The notes below the pieces were generated by a model. That model searched no databases and was not told the DNA's origin. It saw only the letters and a program-made list of their open reading frames with translations. The position numbers and the translations under genes were made by a program. This document shows, piece after piece, positions 1-10,037 of a stretch of 64,000 bases of DNA (position 1 is its first letter; each line of letters starts with the position of its first letter). The stretch is from Denitrobaculum tricleocarpae (GTDB lineage: Bacteria; Pseudomonadota; Alphaproteobacteria; Kiloniellales; Kiloniellaceae), in the NCBI RefSeq assembly GCF_007004665.1, contig NZ_ML660057.1, forward strand, positions 248,001 through 312,000, given 5' to 3'.

Positions 1-835
1 TCAGCACGCCGCGAGACAGTGTCTCGAACTCTTTCGCCACAGCCCCCAGTTTTGCAGCAGATTCCTCCGCCAGATACTCTCCGGCCGTGTCCTGCATCTC
101 AATAACCTGGCGCTGTAGCTTCAAGGCGGCCTCAACGACCGGATAGTCGACCCGGTAAAGCTGTTGAATCACTTGATCCACTTGTGCTGCGGTGGCACCA
201 CTCGCCAGCAATTCGCCGACCCGGGTTTGCACCTGAGCCATCTCGGCTTCGTTTTCGGTCGCAAATTCATCCAACGCAATGATCATGCGCTGGCCCAGTT
301 CGTCAAAAGTGAAAAGCAATTCCTTGGCTTTCGCCTCTTCTTCAAGTTCTATCCGGTGCGCTGCAAACATCTCGCGGGAAATCTCGACAAACCTTTTCTG
401 GGCCGACCTTGTCGCAAGCAATTCGTCATTGAGTTGCGGGTCTGTCACAATTCTCTGCAGCTCGGAGAATGACGACAGAAACAAACCGTCCAGAACGGCG
501 AACTCCTCAACAAGAGGCGTTATATCCTCAAGGTCTTCTTCGGCAATGACTTCCTCCGCGACCTTGGTTGCTTCCCAGATGTTGGAATTCAGACTCTCGG
601 CCAAGAACACCGTGGGTTCCGACGTCTCCGTAATATCTGTGAGCCGGTCATTGATTCTATCGACAAAGAACAAACCCGCGATACCGATCAGTGCGCTAAG
701 CACCGCCAATCCAGTGAATCCCGCAATCAGCTTAGCGGATATCTTGACTTTCGCGAAGGTTACCCGACCCAAAGGCAAGGACACACTTGGCTTTATCCGC
801 GGCTGCTTGGCATCGATACTGGCTTGCGGTGACAT
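1..835 (-). CDS. Membrane sensor / chemoreceptor N-terminal part (partial)
   Basis: This minus-strand frame is open from an ATG at 835 to the window edge (278 codons, no stop), so the gene is cut. AGGAG at 843-847 is a well-placed ribosome binding site. Residues about 35-58 form one strong hydrophobic membrane segment. The roughly 220 residues after it are Glu/Leu-rich and look like long extracytoplasmic helices, as in four-helix-bundle sensor domains of methyl-accepting chemotaxis proteins or histidine kinases. No HAMP or signalling domain is visible because the C-terminus lies outside the window, so chemoreceptor is the favoured reading and sensor kinase the alternative. The plus-strand frames over this region are shadows. 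Confidence 0.75.
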   Translation of the reverse strand, partial: MSPQASIDAKQPRIKPSVSLPLGRVTFAKVKISAKLIAGFTGLAVLSALIGIAGLFFVDRINDRLTDITETSEPTVFLAESLNSNIWEATKVAEEVIAEEDLEDITPLVEEFAVLDGLFLSSFSELQRIVTDPQLNDELLATRSAQKRFVEISREMFAAHRIELEEEAKAKELLFTFDELGQRMIIALDEFATENEAEMAQVQTRVGELLASGATAAQVDQVIQQLYRVDYPVVEAALKLQRQVIEMQDTAGEYLAEESAAKLGAVAKEFETLSRGVL

Positions 836-1650
836 TGCACAATCTCCTAAAGATCATAGCGCCGCGCCGCATACAGCAGGATATCTAAGTCGACCGGGAC
901 ACACTCCAGTCACTCTCAACATCGCTCTCATATCGAGCTTGCACTCAGTGACGCACGAGTACCTGATCGATGGAAGCTCCTGCCGTTAGGTGCAAGCGCA
1001 TTTACGCATCAAATATTTAAACACAAAACATCGTTTAAACATTTTTATATAACGTTTTATTAATTGCAGAGATGAGTTTTTAATAAGCATAGGTTGTATG
1101 AGCAACATGCTTGAAAGAGCGGTCGAGTGTGGAGGGCTTCTCTCGATCGCTTGTTTCAAGACCGCTTTTTGATCCGCCGGAGAGCACATGCAGAATCAAA
1201 GCCTGAAGTCTGCGAACGAAACCGTGCATGTAAGGACGACTGATTATTGTTTCAAAAACAACCGAAAGAAGAATATAGTTAGTACATACAAATAAAAATT
1301 TGAGTCCGTCTCGACATCTGTCACTATCTCCCCTCAAAGTGAGGAAACCCAAATCAGCCAGTCCGTTTTATGCTGAGACAGGTAGAGACCAGCTTGAGCA
1401 AACCCCTCTTCACTCAAGAATGCAACGTGCAGAAACACGGGATTCAAGCGGTCGCAACACTACCTAAAATTGCTGTTTTTGCTACCTTGAATTGTTTCGA
1501 ATTGCCAATTAAAGTAACGCATAATGTTTAGACGCGCGTGCGATCCTGTTTAATCGCATGCTAACAGTGATGGACTTTGTGGCGCTCCCGATGCAGAAGG
1601 CGTTTCACAGATTCGACGCTTAACTCGCGAAAAGACTGGTACGAGATCAG
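836..1650. other. 815-bp intergenic region, no gene recognised
   Basis: This lies between two divergent genes. It is AT-rich around 1010-1080, with runs of A and T, unlike the GC-rich coding DNA around it, and should hold the promoters of both flanking genes. Short minus-strand frames at 986-1189 and 1080-1352 have no ribosome binding site or recognisable product. I found no convincing terminator, operator or RNA gene. Confidence 0.5.
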
Positions 1651-2259
1651 ATGCCAAACAAAGGGAGCACCAAATCCGCGTCTTCGCCGTCCTCCGGCAA
1701 AGTCCGCGAGGACTGGCTGAGAGAGGTCGCCACGGCGATGCGGGGATGGTTCGACGATCTTGGATTTCCCCTGCCCGACTTCGATGTCCGCACCGGCTTT
1801 CCAAGTGTCGGCCGCAGAAGCCCGAACATCACCGACTCCTGGACACAGGATAACGGCGCCACTTATGTAATCCTGGTTCGGCCCGACCGCAGCGAGGAAA
1901 CAGAAGTTGCAGCGGCATTGGCGTTTCAGATGTGCCGGATTGCCGTCGGGGACCGGGATCAACACGGTTATCTATTCCGTCACCTGGCAATATCCCTGGG
2001 ACTTAAGGGCACCAGGAACGAGTCTCCGCCGGGGGCTTTGTTCAAGGAGATCACAAAGTCAATACTCGAGACCGCAGGTCCCCTGCCCTCGCCCGAGATT
2101 CAGCAGATCGACAAGGATAAGGCACCAGGGCAGACCTCGCGGATGATTAAGGTGTCCTGCAGTGAATGCGGCTACGTCGCACGCGTATCGCGTAAATGGC
2201 TCTCTGAAGTTGGCCCCCCGCATTGTCCACTCCACGGACCGATGGTTCCTGACGGCTGA
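1651..2259 (+). CDS. Conserved hypothetical protein with C-terminal zinc-site, SprT-like
   Basis: A 202-residue protein. The C-terminus carries a C170-x2-C173 pair and C192-x2-H195, a likely structural zinc site, in a context (CSECGY, then GPPHCPLHG) I associate with SprT-like or transcription-elongation-like proteins of alphaproteobacteria. The central helix where SprT proteins carry the HExxH metalloprotease motif reads AAALAFQMCRIAVG instead, so peptidase activity is unlikely. The ribosome binding site is weak (ACGAGATC before the ATG). It stands alone, convergent with the arc operon. Function unknown; the family assignment is from memory of the C-terminal motif. Confidence 0.6.
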   Translation: MPNKGSTKSASSPSSGKVREDWLREVATAMRGWFDDLGFPLPDFDVRTGFPSVGRRSPNITDSWTQDNGATYVILVRPDRSEETEVAAALAFQMCRIAVGDRDQHGYLFRHLAISLGLKGTRNESPPGALFKEITKSILETAGPLPSPEIQQIDKDKAPGQTSRMIKVSCSECGYVARVSRKWLSEVGPPHCPLHGPMVPDG

Positions 2260-2290
2260 TCCAACACTATCGATGGTCCAACACTATCGA
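2260..2290. repeat. Tandem 14-bp direct repeat
   Basis: TCCAACACTATCGA occurs at 2260-2273 and again at 2277-2290, separated by TGG, immediately after the stop of the upstream gene in a convergent intergenic gap. No T-tract or hairpin typical of an intrinsic terminator is present, and no role is evident. Confidence 0.6.
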
Positions 2291-2352
2291 AACGACACCG
2301 TTGGGCAGTCTGACGAGGGGCACGCAGTCTATTCAGACGAAACTGTGCCAAA

Positions 2353-3303
2353 TCAAAAGTCGCGGTTTGCCCTATCATACCACTCCAGTCCGGATGCCGT
2401 GCTGTTGATCGTGGTCCCGGCCGATCCGGTGACCATGCTCTCCAGATCGGCTAACCCGCCTATGACCGCGGCTTTGCCGGTGCGTTCCACGTAGAGACAG
2501 GCCGCCTCGACCTTGGGCCCCATGGAACCGGCCGGAAAACTCTGCGCCCGAAGGGCCTCGGGCGAGGTCTGCCTGATCGCCTTGGCCTCCGGCGTCCCCC
2601 AATCGGTGTAAACCGCATCCACGTCCGTCGCCATGATCAGCAGGTCCGCGTCCAGCTCGCGGGCCAGCAGCTCACTGGCCAGGTCCTTGTCAATTACTGC
2701 TTCCGTGCCCTGCAGCTTGCGGTTTTCATCGTAGACAGTGGGGATGCCGCCTCCACCGGCGCAGATGACGATGGTGTTGCGTTCCAGTAACCATCGGATC
2801 GGGCGGATCTCAAAGATCCGTTTAGGCTGTGGAGAAGCCACGACGCGACGCCATTTGTCCCCGTCAGGTTTGATCGACCAATTCTTATCGGCCGCCAGGC
2901 GCCGGGCTTCAGCCTCCTCGTAAACCGGCCCGATGAACTTGGCCGGGTCGGCAAAGGCCGGGTCCGCCTGGTCGACTTCGATCATGGTCAGAATTGTCGC
3001 GAAAGGCACCTCTGGAGGCAGCAGGTTCCCCATCTCCTGCTCAATCATGTAGCCGATCATACCTTCGGTTTCGGCCCCCAGGACATCTAATGGGTAGAGC
3101 TCATCGGGTTTGTAGGCGGCGCCTTGCAGAGCAAGCAGGCCGACTTGCGGACCATTGCCATGCGAGACCGCAAGCTGATGCTGCCGCGCGATTGGCGCCA
3201 TGGCTTCGGCTGCGATCCGCACATTCTCGCGTTGGTTCTCGGCGGTCAGGGCCTGTCCGCGGCGCAGCAACGCGTTGCCCCCAAGGGCAATAACAATCCG
3301 CAT
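2353..3303 (-). CDS. arcC: Carbamate kinase
   Basis: A 316-residue amino-acid-kinase-fold enzyme. It transfers phosphate from carbamoyl phosphate to ADP, giving ATP, CO2 and ammonia in the last step of the arginine deiminase pathway. The N-terminus carries the family signature [12 protein letters not shown], and the C-terminus reads [18 protein letters not shown], as in ArcC proteins; length is usual (about 310). It is the last gene of the operon, 3 bp after arcB. Identification is secure from sequence and context. Confidence 0.95.
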   Translation of the reverse strand: MRIVIALGGNALLRRGQALTAENQRENVRIAAEAMAPIARQHQLAVSHGNGPQVGLLALQGAAYKPDELYPLDVLGAETEGMIGYMIEQEMGNLLPPEVPFATILTMIEVDQADPAFADPAKFIGPVYEEAEARRLAADKNWSIKPDGDKWRRVVASPQPKRIFEIRPIRWLLERNTIVICAGGGGIPTVYDENRKLQGTEAVIDKDLASELLARELDADLLIMATDVDAVYTDWGTPEAKAIRQTSPEALRAQSFPAGSMGPKVEAACLYVERTGKAAVIGGLADLESMVTGSAGTTINSTASGLEWYDRANRDF

Positions 3304-3306
3304 GGC

Positions 3307-4308
3307 CTAAACTCCAATCGTTGAGACCAGGACGGCCTTGATGGTGTGCATTCGGTTCTCCGCCTGCTCGAACTGTATACCGGCGGGGGATTCAAAAACC
3401 TCCTCGGTGACTTCCATCTCGGCGATACCGTGCTTTTCGAAAATCTCCTGACCGACCTTGGTTTCGCGATTGTGAAAGGCCGGCAGGCAATGCATGAAGC
3501 GGGTCGAAGTCTTTCCGGTCGCCGCCATGAGCGCATTGTTGACCTGATAGGGTTTCAGCAGCCTGATCCGCTCTTCCCAGACCTCGGGCGGTTCACCCAT
3601 GGAGACCCAGACGTCGGTGTGGATGAAATCGCAGCCTTTGACCGCCGCTTCGGGATCATCGGTGATGGTCAGAGTGGCACCGTAGGTTGCCTCGAGTTCG
3701 CGGGCCGGGTTGAGAAATTCGTCACTCGGCCAGTTTTCCTTTGGCGCCGCGATCCGCACATCCATGCCCATGAGGCAACCGGCAATCATCAAGGAATGGC
3801 CCATGTTGCTGCGCGCGTCGCCAACGAAAGCATAGGAGATGTCGTGAAGCGGCTTGTCGGCGTGCTCCCGCATGGTCAGCAGATCCGCCAGCATCTGAGT
3901 CGGATGGAACTCGTCGGTCAATCCGTTGAAGACGGGAACCCCGGCATATTTCGCCAACTCTTCGACAATGCCTTGAGCAAAGCCACGATACTCGATGGCA
4001 TCGTACATGCGCCCCAGCACCCGCGCGGTGTCCTTCATAGACTCCTTATGCCCGATCTGCGAACCTGACGGTCCGAGATAGGTCACACCCGCGCCCTGAT
4101 CCATCGCCGCGACTTCGAAGGCGCACATGGTCCGGGTCGAAGACTTCTCGAAAATCAGACAGATGTTGCGCCCCCTCAGATGCTGTTGTTCGGTGCCCGC
4201 ATACTTCGCGCGTTTGAGGTCACGGGACAGATCCAACAGGTAACGCAGCTCCCGCTGATTAAAATCCAGAAGCTTCAAAAAACTGCGGCCTTTGAGATTG
4301 AAAGCCAT
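3307..4308 (-). CDS. arcB: Ornithine carbamoyltransferase, probably catabolic
   Basis: A 333-residue carbamoyltransferase that phosphorolyses citrulline to ornithine and carbamoyl phosphate in the arginine deiminase pathway. The substrate motif HCLPAFHN and the segment [20 protein letters not shown] match the family closely. The carbamoyl-phosphate loop is STRTM rather than the common STRTR; the first Arg is kept. Position between arcA and arcC, and length close to catabolic ArcB enzymes, argue for the catabolic role over anabolic ArgF. Confidence 0.92.
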   Translation of the reverse strand: MAFNLKGRSFLKLLDFNQRELRYLLDLSRDLKRAKYAGTEQQHLRGRNICLIFEKSSTRTMCAFEVAAMDQGAGVTYLGPSGSQIGHKESMKDTARVLGRMYDAIEYRGFAQGIVEELAKYAGVPVFNGLTDEFHPTQMLADLLTMREHADKPLHDISYAFVGDARSNMGHSLMIAGCLMGMDVRIAAPKENWPSDEFLNPARELEATYGATLTITDDPEAAVKGCDFIHTDVWVSMGEPPEVWEERIRLLKPYQVNNALMAATGKTSTRFMHCLPAFHNRETKVGQEIFEKHGIAEMEVTEEVFESPAGIQFEQAENRMHTIKAVLVSTIGV

Positions 4309-4352
4309 GGGCGTTTTATCCCTCTTTTTTTGCGGAGTTGGAGTTCGGAACG

Positions 4353-5585
4353 TCAGTCCTCGACGGCATCGCGCAGGATCGGACAGGTCATACAGTGCCC
4401 GCCGCCCCGACCCCGGCCCAGCTCATTGCCCGCGATGGTGATGACCTCGACGCCCGCCTTGCGCAGCAGGGTGTTGGTAAAGGTGTTGCGCTCGTACGCC
4501 ATGACGACGCCAGGCTCCAGCGCGACCACATTGTTCCCGTCGTCCCACTGTTCGCGCTCGGCTTCGTAGGCATCACCGCCGGTGTGAACCCGGCGCAGCT
4601 TTTTCAGCCCCAGTGCCCTCGCCACCACCGCCGGGAAGTCGGCGGACTCTTCGGTGACCGAGAGTTCGCCCCCGCGCTCGCCGGGCCGCAAGGAGAAAGC
4701 CCGGATTTTGTCGACCACGTCAGGGTACAGATTGACGAGATCCCGGTCGCAGAAGGTGAACACCGTATCCAGATGCATTGCCGAGCGTTCTTTCGGCATG
4801 GCCGCTGCGATGACGTGTTCCGCCCCGCCTTTCGCAAAGAGGCTTCGGGCGATCTGTCCGACGGCCTGGGGCGTCGTGCGCTCGCCCATACCGATCAGGA
4901 CGACGCCCTTGCCGACGGGCTGAATGTCCCCGCCTTCGGCATGCGCATTGCCATGATCGTTTTCGACATCCTCCCCCCACCAGAACTCGAAGTCCGAGCT
5001 TTTGAACAGTGGATGGAAGCGGTAGATGGCGGCGACGTTGAGCGTCTCCTGCCGCCGCGCGGGCCAGAACATGGGATGCAGTGTCACGCCGCCGTAGATC
5101 CAGGCAGAAGGATCACGGGTAAAAAGCTGGTTGGGCAAGGGCGGCAGAACGAAGTCCTGTGGCGCGAGCAGACGCCCAATCATGCCCGCGGGTTCGAAGG
5201 GTAGCTCGGCCCGGTTGATCCCGCCGATCAAATGGACAGAGAGTTTGTAGGGATCCATCTCCATCAGACAGGCGTGCAGATCACCGGCCATACCGACACC
5301 CACGGTGTTTTCGGTGACCTTCAAATCCAGCAGCCACCTGCGCGCCTCCATATCGCACAGGGTCTCTTCCAACAGTTCGCGGAGATGATAAACCTCGATG
5401 CCGCGATGGCGCATTTCGTCCACGAAACCCAGATGCTCCTGGCGCGCCTGCTTCACCCAAAGCACATCGTCGAACAGCAGGTCATGACAGTTACCCGGTG
5501 TCAGCCGGGCGATCGCTAACCCCGGACGATGCACGATGACTTTGCGAAGCTTCCCGACTTCCGAGTGAACGCCTAATTTCGCCAT
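4353..5585 (-). CDS. arcA: Arginine deiminase
   Basis: A 410-residue enzyme hydrolysing arginine to citrulline and ammonia. The frame runs open up to 6200, but the protein begins at the ATG at 5585 ([16 protein letters not shown]), behind GGAGA; the upstream extension is out-of-frame DNA of the transporter gene. Hallmarks are FTRDPSAWI near the active site, [11 protein letters not shown], and the C-terminal [12 protein letters not shown] in which Cys398 corresponds to the catalytic cysteine. It follows the transporter by 59 bp and precedes arcB by 44 bp. Confidence 0.95.
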   Translation of the reverse strand: MAKLGVHSEVGKLRKVIVHRPGLAIARLTPGNCHDLLFDDVLWVKQARQEHLGFVDEMRHRGIEVYHLRELLEETLCDMEARRWLLDLKVTENTVGVGMAGDLHACLMEMDPYKLSVHLIGGINRAELPFEPAGMIGRLLAPQDFVLPPLPNQLFTRDPSAWIYGGVTLHPMFWPARRQETLNVAAIYRFHPLFKSSDFEFWWGEDVENDHGNAHAEGGDIQPVGKGVVLIGMGERTTPQAVGQIARSLFAKGGAEHVIAAAMPKERSAMHLDTVFTFCDRDLVNLYPDVVDKIRAFSLRPGERGGELSVTEESADFPAVVARALGLKKLRRVHTGGDAYEAEREQWDDGNNVVALEPGVVMAYERNTFTNTLLRKAGVEVITIAGNELGRGRGGGHCMTCPILRDAVED

Positions 5586-5644
5586 TTCGTTTCTCCGTTG
5601 CCAAACCTCGAGCAGGATGTCTTCAGACCGCGGCGCAAGCGGCT

Positions 5645-7060
5645 CTAGTTCAAAAGTGTCGCGATGCTTATCGCGGCCATGATGATGACCGTCAGGATAA
5701 GAAGCAGCGGCCACATGAATCGCAGCCAGCGCTCGTAGGGCACACGCCCCAGCGCCAGCCCACCCATCACCACCGCAAAGGTCGGGTTGATCAGATTCAC
5801 CAACCCGCTGGCCGACTGATAGGCCGTCACCACCAGATCCCGCGGCACGGCTGCGAAATCCGCGAGCGGCGCCATAATCGGCATGGTTAGAACAGCCAAA
5901 CCGGACGATGAGGGTACGAAGAAGGACAAGGCCACCTCGATCCCGAACATGCTGTTGATGAAGGCGATGGCGGGCAAACCGCTGACCGCGCCCTCGGCCC
6001 AGAAGAGAATGGTATCGGTCATATTGCCCGCGTCCATGACCACCACGATGCCGCGGGCAATGCCGATCACCAGGGCGACGCCAAGGAGGTCGCGAGCGCC
6101 ATCTACGAAGGTGTTGGTAAAGTCCTCCTCGCTCATGCGGGCGATCACGCCGACCAGGATTGCCGCCACGATGAAGAGGCCCGACATCTCCGCCATCCAC
6201 CAGCCACCGGCCGAGACCCCCCAGATCATCACGGCGAAAGCGAGGACAAAGACGAGCAACACGATTTTGCGCGTCAACGTGAAATCGAGTTGATGATTGC
6301 CCGCCGCAGCCTCACGGCCCTTGAGAAAGTGTGCTTCGTTGGACTCCCGCCGGTCCGCAACAATCGAGGCAGACGGGTTTGCCTTGACCTTCTCGGCGTA
6401 GCGCATGACGTAGACCACGCACGCCAGCCAGCAAAGGATCAGAAGCACGAACCGCAGCAGGATACCGTCGGTAAAGGCGATCCCCGCGGCGTTGGCTGCG
6501 ATCACCGTGGCGAAGGGATTTATGGTGGAGCCCAGGGTGCCGACCCCTGCCCCCAGCATGATGATGGCAACACCGGTCACCGCATCATAACGGGCGGCGA
6601 TCATCACCGGGATAATCAGGCCGTAAAAGGCGAGGGTTTCCTCCGCCATGCCGTAGACCGTGCCGCCCGCCGCAAAGAGCGCCATGAGGATCGGGATCAT
6701 CCACTTTTCCCGCCCGCGCATGGCCGCCATGGCCCGCTCGATCCCAGCGTCGATAGCGCCGGTTCTGGTGACGATGCCCAGGAAACCGCCGATGATCAGC
6801 ACGAAGAGCGCAACGTCGACCGCCCGTGCCTCATAAGTCCCCGGATCGAAGAAGCCGGCGATCGGCGCCAGGACCACATCGGAGAAACCCTGCGGATTGG
6901 GCTCGACTGTCTTATAGGTACCGGGAATGGGAACTTCTTTTCCCAGGGTCTCGCTCATTTCCCGGTCGTACTGACCGGCGGGAACAAACCAGGTGGCGAC
7001 CGCCACCGCAATAATCAAACCGAACAAGATTGTGTAGGCACTCGGAAACTTCAGTTTCAT
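5645..7060 (-). CDS. YfcC-family transporter, probable arginine/ornithine carrier of the arc operon
   Basis: A 471-residue inner-membrane protein with about 12 hydrophobic segments. The N-terminal segment ([20 protein letters not shown]) and the region [21 protein letters not shown] are typical of the YfcC/DcuC-like (C4-dicarboxylate anaerobic carrier, ion-transporter superfamily) proteins. It is not an APC-type ArcD. As first gene of an arc operon it most likely exchanges arginine for ornithine or imports arginine; this substrate is inferred from context only. An FNR-type box lies about 240 bp upstream. Confidence 0.85.
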   Translation of the reverse strand: MKLKFPSAYTILFGLIIAVAVATWFVPAGQYDREMSETLGKEVPIPGTYKTVEPNPQGFSDVVLAPIAGFFDPGTYEARAVDVALFVLIIGGFLGIVTRTGAIDAGIERAMAAMRGREKWMIPILMALFAAGGTVYGMAEETLAFYGLIIPVMIAARYDAVTGVAIIMLGAGVGTLGSTINPFATVIAANAAGIAFTDGILLRFVLLILCWLACVVYVMRYAEKVKANPSASIVADRRESNEAHFLKGREAAAGNHQLDFTLTRKIVLLVFVLAFAVMIWGVSAGGWWMAEMSGLFIVAAILVGVIARMSEEDFTNTFVDGARDLLGVALVIGIARGIVVVMDAGNMTDTILFWAEGAVSGLPAIAFINSMFGIEVALSFFVPSSSGLAVLTMPIMAPLADFAAVPRDLVVTAYQSASGLVNLINPTFAVVMGGLALGRVPYERWLRFMWPLLLILTVIIMAAISIATLLN

Positions 7061-7299
7061 AGCGTCACGCGTCTCCTGTCATGGGGTCTTATAGCTGCAA
7101 GGGTCCGCTCAAACCGTAACTCCCAACTTCGGCGAAGGAACGACCGACCGCGCCGCGACTGTCGTCCCGATCCTTTTCAAAACTCTTCCGGAAACCGAAC
7201 CCGCATATCCGCACCGCGGCAGACCCGGCTGAGCCGCGTGACCGGACGAGAAACCTTGCATTCGTGATAACAGTCTGACGAAGGGCGTGCGGGCCGTCC

Positions 7300-7313
7300 T
7301 TGATATATATCAC
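7300..7313. promoter_or_regulatory. FNR/ANR-type binding site upstream of arc operon
   Basis: TTGAT-ATAT-ATCAC matches 9 of 10 defined positions of the FNR consensus TTGAT-N4-ATCAA. It lies 240 bp before the transporter start, so an extended leader is implied if it acts at a typical -40 position. Anaerobic FNR/ANR control of arc operons is established in pseudomonads. The half-sites (TTGAT) differ from those of the four denitrification boxes in this window (TTGAC/GTCAA), suggesting a different regulator. Confidence 0.6.
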
Positions 7314-7570
7314 TCAACAACTTCAAGAGCTTCGCCCTCAGCCGCCCATCGAGAGCCGCTTTTCCACCTCTATCTGGGTGAGAATTTTACCCGGGGCACC
7401 CTCTATCTGAGAGGGTAACAATCCGATGGTCATTGCGAAACTCCAAGCCAGCAAGAGCTGCTGATCCGGCATCGCCAAGAGCGTCGATTTTAAGAGAGAC
7501 CGGATGCACTGAAGGTTCCGAGGTGCACCGCCGGAGAGTCATCGATGGGATGAATGAGGGACCACCAGCT

Positions 7571-7632
7571 AGAGTAGATCCGGTTTAGATGGAATCGCCT
7601 TCGGCGATCCGTCGTACCGGTGAATCTGCTCT
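7571..7632. repeat. Intergenic palindromic element A
   Basis: A 62-bp imperfect palindrome: the outer arms AGAGTAGAT and ATCTGCTCT pair, and an inner stem ATCGCC-TTC-GGCGAT forms a tight hairpin. It resembles the short palindromic repeats scattered between genes in alphaproteobacterial genomes. Genome-wide copies cannot be checked here. Confidence 0.6.
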
Positions 7633-7644
7633 AACTATATGATG

Positions 7645-7708
7645 TAGAGCGGGTTCACATGTTTTAGCGAAAACACTCTGTGTTTCCGTTAAAACATGAC
7701 GCGCTCTA
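7645..7708. repeat. Intergenic palindromic element B
   Basis: A 64-bp palindrome with outer arms TAGAGCG and CGCTCTA, inner arms CATGTTTTA and TAAAACATG, and a terminal AAAACA/TGTTT stem. It starts 63 bp past the stop of the last nir gene (in the direction of transcription) and may limit read-through or protect the 3' end. Its core AGAGCG-G-TTCAC recurs in the norC-norB spacer. Confidence 0.65.
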
Positions 7709-7771
7709 GGTCGTTCAGGGAAACGGTCGACGCAGAGCGCGAGACTTTACCTCACCCCGAGTAGGGGCAGA

Positions 7772-8533
7772 TTAGCCAGACAAGGCCACGGGCCGCGATT
7801 GCAGCAATGACGTTGCAATCAGATCCGGAATCTCCGGCCAGGTTCCCAGAGGATCAAGGAGTGTTCCCGACCATGAGGCCGCCGCAAGTGCGCGCGGAAG
7901 ATCGATCTCTACATGGCCCGCGCGGCCAACGAACAGCGGCAGGCATACGCCCGCCCCGGCAAGACGCGCCGCCTCGCCGACACTCGGCAATTCTTCCAGG
8001 AAGCCGACATGCACGCCGCGAAAGGAATTCGATGCGGCGAGAATACCGGCCGTTCGCTCGATCAGGCGCCGCTGCTGCGGCACAGAACGCGAACCGTGGG
8101 CCGCGAGCAGAACGTTCGTATCCGCCGCGAGATCACCTGCCGACTTCGCCGCGGTTTTGATGGCCGCTTCGCAGAGCGCTGGGATTCCGCAGTTGTGCCC
8201 GAAGGGGGTCAGGACCTCGAAGGATCGCTGACCGCCGGCTCTCAAACGGCGCGGCAGTTCCGTCCTCACGAACCAGCCATCCGACATGAAAAAGGGATAG
8301 ATCAGCAGGTGCCGCCGGGACATGCGGTTCAGCGCGGTCTCCAGGGCAGATTCCGCAGCCAGCGTCGCACCGTCGAGGTTCCAGCCGGGCAGCCAGCGGG
8401 CCGTCTCCTTGGCGAGGGCCTTTATGGCCGCCTCGGGCACCTCCGGCGCGGAGGGGGAACCGTGAGCGACAATCAGAACCGCAGGCCGCTCAGTGTGATG
8501 TGCCGTCGGAAAAGGTGATCTTGTTCCAAACAT
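7772..8533 (-). CDS. CbiX/SirB-type sirohydrochlorin chelatase
   Basis: A 253-residue protein with two tandem CbiX-like halves. Each has the metal/tetrapyrrole-binding signature: IVAHGSPSAP near residue 22 and LLAAHGSRSV near residue 143; PFFMSDGWFVRTELP between them is typical of the family. It overlaps the end of nirN by 44 bp with GGGGAAG ahead of the ATG, so it is the last gene of the heme d1 operon. In that setting iron insertion into sirohydrochlorin, yielding the siroheme that NirDLGH decarboxylate, is more likely than cobalt insertion for B12. The metal is inferred from context. Confidence 0.8.
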   Translation of the reverse strand: MFGTRSPFPTAHHTERPAVLIVAHGSPSAPEVPEAAIKALAKETARWLPGWNLDGATLAAESALETALNRMSRRHLLIYPFFMSDGWFVRTELPRRLRAGGQRSFEVLTPFGHNCGIPALCEAAIKTAAKSAGDLAADTNVLLAAHGSRSVPQQRRLIERTAGILAASNSFRGVHVGFLEELPSVGEAARLAGAGVCLPLFVGRAGHVEIDLPRALAAASWSGTLLDPLGTWPEIPDLIATSLLQSRPVALSG

Positions 8534-10037
8534 TATACTTCCCCGAGGGTTTACGCATGGGCAGGCGTTTGACTTCTTTCAGGGTTTCGGCGTCGTAAAC
8601 GATAACTGCGCCCTGGTCTTCCCAGACGCTGACCAGGGCATGACGGCCGCTGCGATCGAATTCGACGTGGGCAACGGTGGCCCCCGGCACCGGCCGCAAA
8701 GTTTTCACGATCTCCAGACTCTCTTTATCGATCACATGCATGACGTCACGGTTCGGCCCGAAGAAAACATCGGCCCAGACGTAGTCCGTGTTTTCATGAC
8801 TGCGGAGGAAAAACCCGGGCCCAAGGGTTTCGAGCGTTTTCACAACCTGCCAGCTTCCGATATCTATGACCGACAAGCGGGCCTCCTTCAGATGCGGCGT
8901 CGCCATGACCCGATGTTCCCCACGGAGCCAGGAAATACCGGACCCCAGATGCGGAAGACCGGGCAGCGGTAACTCGGCGACTTCCCGCCCGGCGTTGAGA
9001 TTGACAACAACACCACGCGCGCCATCACGGGCGGCACCGATCAAATGGCGGTAGTCGGGCGTGAAGAAGAAGTCGTCGATGGGTTCACTGACCTCGATCC
9101 GGCGGAGCGCAAAAAGACCTTCGGACGACGGAAGGGCTTCAAGCATGCCCTTTTCATGACTGTGGACGAAACCTTCAAACACCGGCTCTGCCTCGGGACC
9201 TGTCGCGATCTCCCAAATCTCGGGCGCGTCCTTGAGCGCCAGGATAAAACTCTCACGTTGCGGCGCCTGATAGACGGCCGATACCCGCGACAGGTTTCCG
9301 TTCTTGGCGTGCACTTTGAACACCCGCTCCACCGAGAGATCTTCGCTCGACAGAATAGTCAGGCTGCGCGGCAGATAGTTCGCCACGGCCAGATGCTTGC
9401 CGTCCTTGGAGATGGCGATATTGCGACTGTTAAGGCCGGCTCGTATCCGCCCGACCTCGGCCAGGCTCCAAAGATCGTATTTCTGCACCCAGCCGTCCCG
9501 TGACATGATGAAGACGAAGCGGCCATCCGGTGTGAACTTCGGTCCACCATGTACGGCAAAAGGCGTTTCGAAGCGATCCATAACTGTAAAGCGGTCGCCA
9601 TCAAGCACCGAGACATGATGATCGCCGGTTTCCACGACCAGAAAGACGTTCAGGCGGTCGGCGTCGAAAACCGGTTGGTCAGCTGGACGATAATCAGGAT
9701 CAAGCTCCCGGCTTGCCGAAATCTCTTCAGGCCCCCATTCCGGGATCTTGGCCAGCGGCACCTTTACAAATTCGGTGAGGGCCGCAATGTCATCAGGTTT
9801 CAGGGTGTCGCTGAAGCCCGGCATCTGCGTCGCTGCACGGCCCTCGGCAATCACGTCCGCCAACTTCGGACCGCGCATGCGTTTCAACGTTTCGGGAATC
9901 AGCGCCGGCCCGATCCCGCCCAGGCGGTCGGCACCGTGGCACGCGGCGCAATGCTCGCTATAGAGCGCGTCAGGATTTGCCAGAGCCCCGCCGGTCAGGC
10001 CCAGCAGACAGCTAAAGAAAACGATGTATCGGATCAC
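8490..10037 (-). CDS. nirN: NirN, c-type cytochrome dihydro-heme d1 dehydrogenase
   Basis: A 515-residue periplasmic protein. A signal peptide (about residues 1-20) precedes a c-type heme domain (C30-AAC-H34) and an eight-bladed propeller related to the d1 domain of cytochrome cd1 nitrite reductase. NirN carries out the final step of heme d1 formation in pseudomonads. The start is a GTG at 10037, overlapping nirJ by 26 bp; the ribosome binding site is weak (GGGGCAAG), consistent with translational coupling. It differs from NirS in its N-terminal cytochrome domain and its place after nirJ. A NirS assignment is therefore disfavoured, though the two families are homologous. Confidence 0.88.
   Translation of the reverse strand: MIRYIVFFSCLLGLTGGALANPDALYSEHCAACHGADRLGGIGPALIPETLKRMRGPKLADVIAEGRAATQMPGFSDTLKPDDIAALTEFVKVPLAKIPEWGPEEISASRELDPDYRPADQPVFDADRLNVFLVVETGDHHVSVLDGDRFTVMDRFETPFAVHGGPKFTPDGRFVFIMSRDGWVQKYDLWSLAEVGRIRAGLNSRNIAISKDGKHLAVANYLPRSLTILSSEDLSVERVFKVHAKNGNLSRVSAVYQAPQRESFILALKDAPEIWEIATGPEAEPVFEGFVHSHEKGMLEALPSSEGLFALRRIEVSEPIDDFFFTPDYRHLIGAARDGARGVVVNLNAGREVAELPLPGLPHLGSGISWLRGEHRVMATPHLKEARLSVIDIGSWQVVKTLETLGPGFFLRSHENTDYVWADVFFGPNRDVMHVIDKESLEIVKTLRPVPGATVAHVEFDRSGRHALVSVWEDQGAVIVYDAETLKEVKRLPMRKPSGKYNVWNKITFSDGTSH

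Larger units (their letters stand above)
7061..7771. other. 711-bp intergenic region with FNR box and palindromic repeats
   Basis: This lies between the first gene of the arc operon and the last gene of the nir operon (both minus strand). It holds an FNR-type box (7300-7313), a small hairpin ACCCTC/GAGGGT at 7398-7416, and two large palindromic repeats at 7571-7632 and 7645-7708. No protein-coding frame here looks genuine. Confidence 0.6.

Noticed and set aside
986-1352. Minus-strand frames of 67 and 90 residues in the first intergenic gap
   Set aside because: No ribosome binding site, odd composition with many Cys, Arg and Ser, mutual overlap, and no recognisable family.
5586-6200. N-terminal extension of arginine deiminase to 615 residues
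   Set aside because: The extension is Gly/Arg/His-rich, lies antiparallel-frame within the transporter gene, and the ATG at 5585 gives the family length.
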